Assembly (NCBI GenBank): GCA_963678705.1
Contig: OY783203.1
Location: 41,850,347-41,914,346 of the forward strand
Reading direction: 5' to 3'
DNA from: Panorpa germanica
Lineage: Eukaryota; Arthropoda; Insecta; Mecoptera; Panorpidae
DNA length: 64,000 bases
The translations under genes were made by a program, and so were the position numbers. Below are positions 1-11,600 of this stretch, in pieces (the stretch's first letter is position 1; each line of letters starts with the position of its first letter). The notes under the pieces were generated by a model. It had not been told where the DNA came from and ran no database searches. It was given only the letters and a program-made list of their open reading frames with translations.

Positions 1-2090
1 AAATATCTCCTGTTGTATGACCTTCTAAAATATAACTGTTTGTAAATACATATAACCAGTTCTAATTGATATATCTAAACAACTTTTTTTATGTTTTATT
101 TTTTAAATATTACAAATCAAATGTTATCTTTCTTGTTATAAGATATTAACGCACATGCACAGGTTTTGGACCACGCGTTTTTTTTATTACATTTTTTTTT
201 ATACAATTCTTTTTTTTAAAGCAGTTTTACCTGTTTAAACAGGTTTGAGGGTTTCTGTCGGTGGAACTGGTTTTGGGTTTTGTATAGCACATTGTTGTTT
301 CATATTAGGAAAGAAGAAATAGTTTCAAAGCGCTACAATTTTTTTTATTTGGTAGTGTTGGCAGTTAAGGTAGTAGATCTACACGTTTCTCTATTCATAA
401 ACAATTTGTAAAGATGGATGGTTTAAAAAATACCGTTCTAAATCTTCAGTTCTAGCAGACAGCAGCTATGTTATCTAAGATAATATTTAACAATGCAGAG
501 TGAATTCATCTACCTTTTGATGTACATATTTTAAAAATATTTGTAAGCACGTGATATATATTCGTTACATCGTAACGTAATGTAAATTACAGTTCCATTG
601 ATGATTTGTAACTTTTGTAATATTAGATAAAACTTTTATAACATTAGATGTTACAAATTAGAAGAGTGAAAGGACACTGATATTTGTCTTAATGTAATTT
701 ATAATAAACCACTGCACCATTTATTGAACACAAATTGCAATCCACCGTGATATTTCGTCATTGATAAATGAACATAACCTTGAAACTGAAGTATGTTAAA
801 AGAAATAAGCAAAAATTATTGTATTAATGTTTCTGTACTAGAAAAACAATTTATCAAAAATTATATTTTAGTCGCAATAACCGCAATGTAAACAAACAAA
901 TATTCGCCATATTTAGAGGTTTATAATGTCATAAGTTGATATAGCTTTTGACGAAATAAATAATTCACATTTTACGTTAAATACTCTGATATAGGGTCAG
1001 AAACATCGAAACATGTTAATGTTTCCTATAAGTGTATCAGTGCTTCAGAAACACATATATTCTTCTAGCAAAGGGAGATGCTTTCTTATATATATTTAAT
1101 TTAATGAAACAAACTACATTAAATCTTGAATTAAAATAAGTAATTTATTTTATTAACCAATATATATTTACTACCATGTGTCAAAGACAAATAATATTAA
1201 TTTTGATAATTAACATATTAAAATGTATAGTTTATTTACTCAATACTTGCGTGCACATGTGCGAATTAGTATAGTTCATTAGTTTAGTCCTAGAGTTTTA
1301 TACTTTCCAGGAGCGTCCGTAGATATGATTAAACGGGACACTTCTCCTACTCTTCTAGTATTTTGAATTTTAACAGTCATTGTAATGGGGTCTGTACCAA
1401 ATATTCTCAAGTTGGCCTTTCTTGTTTAAGTTGTGTATTCTCCATGCTTGGAGTTGTAGGGGTTTTTGTAGTTCGACTGTCCTTTATTTTGTTAATACGG
1501 TACGTGTCTTCTATCATTTAGAACGTTAATAATATTCCAGATGCGTTTGTTTGCAAAAGGTTGAAGCGCATTATTATGCAAACTTCACTTCATTTTCTTT
1601 TCTAGTTCTCAAAATGCCAAAGATATAAATCTCTTTTGTACATGAGTGTTCATATTTTTATTTTAAAAGTAAATAAGTAAGTGTAATATTAATTTTTTTT
1701 AGTAACAATGGAATCATAGTCGTTGTCTGGTGACTCAATTTTATCTTTGTTAGAAATGTCTCGGCACTAGCGCTAAATATGACGTCAAAATATAATAAGA
1801 ACGATAAATTATTTTACCTGTATATTTTTTTCTTGTAACATATTGGATGTCTCCTATAAATTTTTACACTATTAGGAAAACCTCTTGAAATATGTTTCAT
1901 AATAAACCAACTTTATACCCAATATAATATTTTTTTCTATAACAACACCTAGTCGGTATGCATGGTATATGAAACTTAAAACAATTGAATAAATATACTG
2001 TCAAACCCAAACCCAAATGGAAAAAATTTATATGACCGACTTTTTTCTAAATATTCTAAACTGGTTGAATGAAAATGTAGGAACGAAAAA

Positions 2091-2140
2091 GAATACTGTA
2101 TTAAATTACACGTTACTTTGATTTGGACGTGTACAACATT
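2091..2140 (+). repeat. Dispersed repeat fragment, paired with 55391-55440
   Basis: A 50-bp block aligns without gaps to 55391-55440. Over the best 36 bases 30 are identical, and all six differences are transitions. The family is unclassified, and no terminal repeats or coding trace are visible. Confidence 0.45.
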
Positions 2141-3390
2141 TTGGAGTCGCACTAGTGTAGACGACCCATTAGGGGTCACAACATGTTACAAGATGCTATG
2201 TTTTGTTGAATCAAAAATAATTTACAAGAAGCAGTGTGAGTATAATATAATATTCAAACGCAATATATAAAAGCACAAGGTTTAATAGACAATTAAAATG
2301 AGCTAGTAAATTTTTATGAAAGAAAAAATATTTATAAAACAGTTTTTTTATTTTTATTTCCTATTGAATATAAAGCAAAATGCAGACATAATAATTCTTT
2401 GTAATCTATATTAATTGCATGGTACATTGTATTATCTAAAAAAAATACTTTTATATTCAAAAAGAAAAATCATTTATAAAACAACAAACAAGTCTTACCT
2501 TTTGAAGTATCGATGTAATTTATTTCCAAGGACGTTGGTTTGTGGTGCTTGTTCGAAGCAAAACAGAAGATAATAATGGACTCTTGACTATTACCTGTAC
2601 ATACGCCAAAGGGAGATGAAAGATGGAAGATCCATTACATTATAAATAGAATAATAACAAAGAGTAATGATGTATCGATAAAAAAGCAAGACTTAATATA
2701 TAGAAATATATAAATGTGTTGCGGACCGGGCTGTAATATTAAGTTTTTCCAGTTATCTAAGGTTTCAAAAATCTTCTTCTGGAAGTGTCTACTACATGGT
2801 TCAGAAGTTGCCAAAGTTCAAAATTTAAAACCGTTGTTAATAAAAATTCACAAATAGTGAAAAACGCTGAAAAAACGGAATATTGTTAAAAAATTCATAA
2901 CTTTATAACAAACAAATATTAAAAAAAGGGTTATAGACTTTTTTTTACCTTAGACTATAAGCTTTCGAAAGAATGTAGTGTCTTTGGTGTGAGCGCCAAA
3001 AAGTTGAATTATTTGTGCACCTGAAAGTGAGGAATATTTTACGGATTCAAGCATGTCATAATAAACGGTTATTATTCGCCACAAAATAAGTTTTTATTGA
3101 TGAAAATACAAAATTTATGAAATAATAATTATTATTTGGTAATAATAATTAGTGTCAAAAAGAGAATTTACGGTGCGCAACCGTTGAATTGTCACCCATC
3201 TTCAAAAACTTATTGTAATAAGAAGATGAACTAATAAAAAAGAATCTATATATATAATCTAAGAAATGATATATTTTAATTACATAAAACATTTATTTTA
3301 ACCATGGATAACTGTAAAACGACGAGAAAAGCAAAGAAGTGCATTTACTAACATTGGAAAATACTAACGTCGTTTGTTAACAGAGGCAAG

Positions 3391-3420
3391 TTTTACTGGC
3401 TCGCCTTTGCCAGTAAACTG
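3391..3420. other. Short perfect stem-loop
   Basis: A stem of TTTACTGGC with GCCAGTAAA encloses a loop of about 8 bases. It stands out in the AT-rich background as a GC-containing inverted repeat. No function can be assigned, and it is too short for a typical pre-miRNA. Confidence 0.4.
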
Positions 3421-3771
3421 CCAGATACGGACGCTGTTAGAACCTTAAGTCCCTACCACTACTTAAATTTTTTAGGGGGCATAGGTGAAGCGCGCTCTGT
3501 ACTCATGAGAGAGAAATGGGAGTTGGAAATTTCAACTGTTTTTTAAAAGACCCAGTGTACACACGCAGTGTTAAATATACGTTGAATTATCACGTCTGAA
3601 ATCACGGTCTTGTTCGATCTAAAAGAATCCTTTTATAATTATAGAAATTAAGCCAAACTGTGCTAATACTGTACATGCATAATAATGTGAGCACGAGAGC
3701 ATTAATACTTGACGACACAATGTGGTAGCTTCTTCTCTCATCTCATTAAAATTATATCAAATTATAAAACT

Positions 3772-3890
3772 TAGCAGCAGTGTAGCTCGCATATATTAGG
3801 ATACAACGCCATAAAAACAGTATATAATAGAAATGGTTTAGCAGTAGGAATCAGCATCGGAAATAGACCGACGTTAAATAAATAAATTAA
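3772..3890 (+). repeat. tRNA-derived SINE, 3' body fragment (copy C)
   Basis: The segment matches the 3' half of the SINE copy at 61796-62050, including AGCATCGGAAATAG, then CGACGTTAAATAAA and an A-rich end. The tRNA-like head is missing or too diverged to see. Confidence 0.6.
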
Positions 3891-4120
3891 AAAATAATTA
3901 AATAAATATAATAAACACACCATCTAAAATGAGATATAAGAGCAGTATTAAAAATACGGGCTTATCTTGTTTGTCTGTTCTTGTTGTTGCCCATTTTTTA
4001 ACATAACATCACGTAGTTAACATTACTTTTTCCTACGTAAATTGTGTTACATTTTTTTCTTTTTATGTGTGTCTTATAGTTAGTTCTAAATGCATCTTAT
4101 GCTTGTGTGTGTGGTCGTTT

Positions 4121-4192
4121 AACATGTCCTTCTGAGCGCGGACAGCCGAGAGCGTCGTGATTCGATACTCCGCACTCCGCAGACGACATGTA
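4121..4192. other. GC-rich imperfect hairpin
   Basis: ACATGTC at the left end pairs with GACATGT at the right end. Further in, TCTG pairs with CAGA and GCGGA with TCCGC, giving about 16 paired positions in a hairpin of about 72 nt. The segment is strikingly GC- and CpG-rich for its neighbourhood. It could be a structured RNA remnant or the end of an old mobile element. I do not recognise a known miRNA. Confidence 0.3.
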
Positions 4193-4684
4193 ACAGCCGC
4201 AGGCCCCATGATAACTGGTTTTGTTTCTTGGGTTTACGATCCAGCGACAAAACCCGTTATCTCTATCTTGACTGCCCGGTTATTCTTGCTTTTGTTTTGT
4301 AGAAGATTTTTATAATTCGTAGTCGTAAATCAAATTCATTTTCTTCGAATATATTTTATTATGCAATTAAATATTATAGGTAATAACATGTATACATCTA
4401 CGACTATGACAAATATAATGCAATCGTACTCACTTTTGGTTAACAACTACATGTAGCACGTGGTTTTTATCAGGTTAACAGGAAGTAAAGCGTAAGTCCT
4501 TAATCTTAAATTTTAAAAACATACCAAGTTTCCTATCAGGACCTCACCTGTCTAATTATTTTTAGTTTGTCAATGTTTTGTAGAAAATATTAACAATGAA
4601 GTGCAAATTAAAAAGGCATAAATAAAACTTATTAATACTGTGAGCACTAAATGAAGATAGGGTTTGAAATCAATGATTGATCTC

Positions 4685-4904
4685 ATATAGTCCAAATCAC
4701 GATAGTTCGGCGGCGACTTATACTTAAAAGAGTATATAAGAGCGGTATAAATCTATAATACGATAATGAATTTTATCTTATTCGTTTCTATGCACATTAT
4801 AGAAAAATAAGTGAGTCAGTGCTTTTTAGTTATATCAGCAGTTTATACCCCACAACTTGTTTTAAGAATAAGTCGCCGTTGAACTCTCGTAATTTAAACT
4901 ATAT
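4685..4904. mobile_element. MITE with about 35-bp terminal inverted repeats (copy 1)
   Basis: This 220-bp element has long imperfect inverted ends. The left end carries AAATCACGATAGTTCGGCGG, and the right end read in reverse carries AAATTACGAGAGTTCAACGG. It has no coding capacity. A second copy at 40526-40733 is closely similar throughout. The TA-rich ends fit a Tc1/mariner-like non-autonomous element, but the superfamily is an inference. The internal sequence is conserved between the copies (GTGAGTCAGTGC, then TATACCCCACAACTTG). Confidence 0.7.
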
Positions 4905-6823
4905 ATATTCTTATATACTGATCGAATTTGTCACCTGATTCAAATGACTCACAATATACATATCTTAATGTACGTAATCCTGTATTGAATGGTGTTTAGT
5001 CTGAGTATATTATTATTTCTATATAAATATTATAATCATCAAGCAAAAATATAACAAATAACTAGAGAAATTAGCTATAGTAGGTACTGAAAGTGATGTT
5101 TGTAGTATATACTCATTTACATTACAGTGAATTGAACCTACATTACTAATTATAAAAAATATTTACTTCATCTGTTCATGGTTATAAGCAAATGAGTGAT
5201 TATATATTCCACTGGTTAGGCAATGATGTTTATAAATTGGGACGCTACACGATTATCAGCTAACAGCTGTCAGTTTGAAGTTTATTATCACACTTGTGTC
5301 AACTATAACTATAGTGCATATATAATAAGCAATTATTAACATTTCGTAACTTATGCCACCTGTTGAAGGTAATTGGAATTTCGCCAGTAATAGATTAATA
5401 CTACCTGTTTCAAAATAATTATATTTATATAATAATATGCGAGTATATAACGGTGCTATATGGGTTATTCACATTCACACACACATATACTTTACTGACG
5501 TCTATGTGTAGCCATGTTTCATTTAAATCATCGTTAATGACAAATGTAAATGGAATCGAGTTTGATGCTCGTACTCCTGTCGACATTTTCTACTTCAGTT
5601 GCCAAGGTTATGAAAGACAACGCTGCCAACACAGAGAAAGGAAATTGAATACTAATTTGTGTTATATTATAGTTCGAATGCTGTCCCTGTCATTGTATAT
5701 TTAGTAGTAACTTTACGGTCTTTGAACCCGGGATATATTTTTTATAAATGTTTTTTTTTATCATGGAGAAATCACTAGTTTACACCAGATAAATCTTTTA
5801 TAATGAACGTTCCTGGCTAACCTTTAGACTTAAATGTATAAAAACATAAATGAAATATTAATTTAAATTTTTAAACTAATATTTACATATAAATTAAAAA
5901 AAGGAATATTTAAAATGTATACATGTAAATGTAAAAAAGATTTCAAAGAATATGGGAAACGCCCTCAAAAATTTAATATTAGCTAAATGCAAATTGGATT
6001 GCGATTCTAAAACAAGTCAGTGTTTTAATCAATTAGTTTAAACACGTATTTTAGACCACCCTGGCGCCCGCAAAAACTAGCATAACTTTAAAAAAAAACT
6101 TTCAAAACTAGAACTTTTCCTTTTGAGGCAATCTTCAAGTGTATTCTTTTTTTTTGTTCTCTATAACTACTGTATACCTATATTACATACACAATATATT
6201 TACATAAAAAATGATTAAAGAAGGACGAAAGTATAAACTATTCCGTGAACACGTTTCTCGCCTAGATTAAACAATTTTTCTTTTGTGGAAATAACGGTTG
6301 TTTAAAAAATAATGAGGCAATATGGTGTATATAATATGGGGCGTTCTTGAGATATCGTAGTACTGCTTTCAAACTGCTATAACTTAGTTAATATTTGGAA
6401 TATTGGCATGGTTAAACTCTTAAAATATTCTTAAGAAGCATAAATAATAAATCTACACAAACTAATTTTTTATCATAATTCTTCAGGTGTACCGCTATGT
6501 ATTTCAAATCCATGTTATTAGTAGATTTATGGGTCAACAACTTGAAAATAAGTTTTGAAATAATTTCTATACATCAGCTTCAATCTCCCTTCTCCCTGAC
6601 TCACCAGTTAAACTTTTCCGGTCAACTTCCAGTTTCAATCTATTTACACAATACAAAACTTTGTTTCCAGTAACTTGAAAGTAACTTTTTAATAAAAATC
6701 TAAGTTTGTCTTTGTTAGTTTCTAAATGTTTTATATATGTGAAAAAGTTGTTTTAATGTTTATTCTGAAAAGTTTTATCACACGAGACATGAGAATGTGA
6801 TACACATATTAGACAGACATACG

Positions 6824-6842
6824 TACACACACACACACACAC
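6824..6842. repeat. CA microsatellite
   Basis: About nine CA dinucleotide units. No other function is visible. Confidence 0.7.
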
Positions 6843-8084
6843 AGTGCGGACAGGAACACGTACTCTGAAGGAAAACTTTCAATAAAGTTTCAAATATTAT
6901 GTAAAGTATTTTATTCATTTTTAAAAAGAAAAACTTTTCAATTCTATTACTAAACTTCATAGTTCTTTTCATCTGTTTTTTTATTTTATATCGTAAAATT
7001 TAGAACTTTTTTACATTGAGAATATATGTATATTTAAAAGTTTTTTCTAATGTTAATTAAATATTTTATAATAACAATTTATTCAATATTTTAATTAAAA
7101 TAGTTATTATAAAATTTTCACTAAGGGCTTTATTTTACAACTTTTTCTCTGACCCCATGACTAACTTTTTGAGGTTAGAATATTTAAAAAAGGCCCAAAA
7201 CTAGGACTTTTCGATAAACTCGCTCGTTGCTCTTTGTCATTGCAATTGTTATCACGGTTAAAGGTTGACCTTTGTTTATAAATTATAATCACAAATAAAA
7301 ACTTTGTTTTTGTGTAAATTAAAAATAGCTTCTTTTTTTTTGTATAGATCAAAAACAGTTTTTCTAGTTTTTTTTATTTAAAAGAACATTGATTATGTCG
7401 TACCATAATGAAAGAGTGATTGAAAGCGATATTCGTGTACCTTTGAAGAATGTTACCATTTACTCAATTTAAAGAATTAACCGGAAGAGTAATTACCTTT
7501 TTAAATTGATTTTTGTACATATGCACAATGTTAAGAATTTTACAAAACCAATTTTTTATTTGATTTCTGTTACGACTTTTATTACTTATTATTTTAATTA
7601 AAAGATATGTGGCACAAATGTCACATTATTTGTCTAAATTATATATTACATAACGATTTGTGTGACGGCTGTATGTTTTATATATTTACAATGTAATATA
7701 CTTTGTTTTAAACACTGAAATTCAATTTTATTATACATGAATTTTCATATTATGTAATATTTTAAACTTTTAAAATTATAATTTAAAACTTTTTGTAAAA
7801 CCTTTTTTTATGTTTCCTTGTTTTCCTTTTCTCTTTTCATTTACTAGTATACCTTTCACCTTGTATTAATAATACAGCTAGAGCTGTTGTCCTATATGCT
7901 CACATACTGACTTTACTTCTTGCGTTGTATGCGTTGTGCGACTATATGGTATGTTGTAGAAATGTACATTTCGTATTCTATATTCAAACTTTTTGTTTCG
8001 TTTTCACTTTATATGAATAATTCATATATAAAATCATTGGGACATTAATTATTCAAGTACACATCGGGTTCACGTTTGCAGTAT

Positions 8085-8117
8085 GACGGTATGCCGGTAC
8101 ACCGGTATGTTGGTATC
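8085..8117. repeat. Four-copy 8-bp tandem repeat, CCGGTATG-like
   Basis: Four consecutive degenerate copies of CCGGTATG make a short CpG-containing minisatellite in otherwise AT-rich DNA. Confidence 0.5.
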
Positions 8118-10237
8118 TCGTGTAGTATTCTGTATGAAGAATATTATTACATGAATACTTTATTATTCTAAAAACCATTCTTGTTACTCTTGCATAACAT
8201 TAAATTCTTAGGCTTTTTTATATAAATATCATATTAAGTTTTTAAAAAACCATAACGGTACTTTTGCCAATGATACTAGGATTAATGGTTTTGTTATTGT
8301 TTTTATATATCCATGCCTCAGTTTTATTGCTTTGTACTGTGTAATAACTATAACTGTAACTGTTTAACTACTTTAAAATGACTTGTATTAAATTATTATA
8401 ACCAATGATAAAAGCATTATTTATGATTTAAATCTTAAAGTACCACGTTTACATTATGCGATATTGGTTAGGTATTAATTAGTATATTTATTACACATTT
8501 CATATTGTGTGAAAAAAAGAAATATTTTGAAGGTACGCACACTGCACTTGTAAAACTTCTATTTTATATTGAATAAATTAAGATCGTCTATAAATAAATA
8601 AAAGTAGAACAAACCTTTAACAGTTTACACGACAATGTCGTGCTTGGCGTAACACTTTCACTTCGATCGTTATTTCCAAAATTTTATAAATTTAATATTA
8701 ATGTTTTGTTAATTAAAATTCTTACTTTAATTAAATAATATGCTAATTGTTTTATTACGGTTTTAACGGTCTACCATAATAAGTATTAAATATTTTGTTA
8801 ATCAAAATCATCATCAGCTGTTATATTAATTAAAAGATCGTTTAGCTGAGGTTTTGCATATTATTTCATATTAAAATATATTCTATAAAAGTTTGTTAAA
8901 TATTTTACTAGTAACTCAAATGAGTTTAATGAAATTTGTTATTTATTGTTAGAATGTAACAATGTATTCAGGTAAACTTCTACGAGTTTCAATTATAGAC
9001 GACTTGAAATAACCTCAGTAATAGTGTTATTGTCTAACATATTACAATTAGCGAAATCCTAAACAGAATTATATAAGTTGTGTTAATGCAACTATTAAAG
9101 GATGTTCAAATGACTAAAGCAAGACTAAGTTGAAATTACACATGAACTAATTTACATTAGATAGAAAAGATTAATAATATATCTTGTATTTTTGTATTCC
9201 TTATACATAATTAACAATATAACAAGGAATCGAAAACGTTTCTGAGATCGTGTATTGCAATTTCTAATCAGAGTAGAATTAACAGATTACAAGGTCTTTG
9301 AATTTCGAGTACTGTAAGATCCATGTGAAGCTATTTCTACAATTTTTTGCTCTTACTCCGAATTAATTTCTGTCCACTTACAATTTAATTACTTAAGGCC
9401 TTTGGATTTTTTTTTTAAATTAAATGTATTACTTTACTCTTCGTTCAATTTTCGTAAATGATACTTGAAGTATATATTTTTCTTATCAAAATAATAATTA
9501 TTTCACAAAGCTCTATCAGCTCGTTTGTCTATAGTTTAAACGTAGAGATATTATAGTTATAGTTGGAATAGTTATATATAGTTTTTACGGTTCTTTAATA
9601 CATATTCTAATTTCCAATAAAATAGAGGCTTGCAGCACCAGTGCCAATATTTACCATCCAATTAACATTTCCATATTTTCCACCTGCGAATGCCGTCATT
9701 CAACTCCAGAATTCATTATTCATTAGTACTCTTATCAGGTGTATATTGTTTATTTTACATTTCTATAACAAATCAATCATTTATTGTTCTGTTTATACAA
9801 ATATTGAGGAATATCAATTCATATTATGCATTTCATTATAATTATTATTATGTTGAATAATAATAAAAATAATCATGTTATTGAATACTGGTAACAAGTA
9901 TATAATTAAAACAAAATAAGTAGCTTATCGATTTAATTAATTAACCTAATTACGATGTTTGTTCATATGTTGTTCGAATTAATCAACATTTTTAAATAAA
10001 AAACAGGTTTTTTTTTTTCAATTTATACATAACTTTTTGTTTTATAAATATTAATTAACTTTTATTCATTATATTATTTAAAGTTTAAATTTAGCAAATA
10101 TTCATTAAATTATTTACAAAGAAGTTAGTTTGTTGTATTATTCCATTTACTTGTTTGCTTTTATTTTTAAAACAAATTGTTCCATCATTTTGCGTAAAAA
10201 TATATTCTTATAAGATACAACACAGTTAATAAATTGG

Positions 10238-10370
10238 CCGCAACATGGTGCTCTGGCGCTGCTCTTGTCTGCAAAGCACAGAGCACGTTTGTTTGCGATC
10301 CATAACTAATCGCAAAGCGTAGATTACTAACCACGCAAAGAATATCTAATCACGAAGCGCAGGAAAAAAT
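10238..10370. repeat. GC-rich patch with inverted and tandem short repeats
   Basis: The patch begins with an inverted repeat, GTGCTCTG and CAGAGCAC, spaced by about 25 bases. It continues with three degenerate copies of a unit of about 22 bp around CTAATCACGAAGCG. It is compositionally distinct from its surroundings. It is unclassified and may be a repeat remnant. Confidence 0.4.
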
Positions 10371-11447
10371 AAATACTGTTGATTCATTTAACGTTTAGTG
10401 TTCAAAATATATCAACGTATAAACAAGTAGAAATTTATTGCTCTCACAAAGCTTCGTTTTCCTCTTATGGTGGAAATACTTACAACTATTAATAGATTGT
10501 ATAATGAAATTGAATAGATAATAAAATTGTATTTGGAATATAGTCAGCTAAACAACAATAAAATCCATTAAAAATTAGGCTTGTCGAACCTGTAGCAGTT
10601 TGGGGTCTAAAGCACTTAATGAAAGTTGTTACCAAACAAGCAATAATTTTCTCAATTACTTTAGGATTACAACGTAACCTTTAATGTTTTTGGATAACTA
10701 TAATATTATTGGTGCAAATATATGCTAATTCTGCTAAGTCTATCACACTAGGTAAAATTAAATTTAATATTAAATTAAGCAAATTAACAATTAGATCTTG
10801 CGATAAAGTGAGATTTGTAATAAATATTTTTAAGACAACAAATGAATAAAAACTTTAATTAAGTAGTACATTAATTTGAGAAATCAGTGTAAATATTATT
10901 ACAATATATACTAAAAATACATAAAAAAAACTGTTCCTTTACAAAAATCCCATTTAAATTGCCTGTACTAATATGCAATACTCGTTTCACTTTATTTAAT
11001 TTTTTTTGTTATAATTCCTAAGAGGCTGCAAGTATAAAGAAATCACTATGGTTGTATTTGGAGACTTGTTTTTAAATAGATACAAAAGCATAGCAATATA
11101 TCAAAACCACATTTGTATGTAGAATAAAATTACACAGAAACCTGTTTGTAAAGATCATTCTTCGTTGCACATCTTAAACGAGACTGGAAATAAGAAATAA
11201 AAATAAATTAAATTTAAAAAAAAAGGAACAACTATTAAGAAACCAGAAATCTTTGTTGTGAAAACCTGTTTTATTTCCAGCTCTATTTACTGCCGTGAGC
11301 GTAAACCGTGACTCAAAGTCATCGGATCATCGGATGAGGAATGACTTAAGAATGTGTGTGTGTGTGTGATCACGTTTCACTCAAACATCACTCAAATTCA
11401 TTAATCTATTTAGAAATAGTTTGTTTAAAATGTAAATAAAAATTGAC

Positions 11448-11600
11448 GGCGTTGAGACCTTGTAGCATCAACTACTAGGTACTATGCTTTCGAAATTCGA
11501 TTCCCGAACCAGCGTTATATTTTCTGGGCTTAGTTATTGTATCTTAAACTTGACACCTTAAACACTGCCAACATTAGGAATCTGGTAAAATTAAATTAAA
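11448..11600 (+). repeat. tRNA-derived SINE (copy D, degenerate)
   Basis: A pol III B-box-like block, AAATTCGATTCCCGAACC, lies at about 11495-11510. It is followed by the family's AGCGTTATATTTTCTGGG segment and by ACACTGCCAACATTAGGA, matching the copy at 61796-62050. The 3' hairpin part is eroded. Confidence 0.55.

Noticed and set aside
4190-4300. Possible SINE head with GGGTTTACGATCCAGCG
   Set aside because: Only the B-box-like core is similar; the flanking SINE body is absent.
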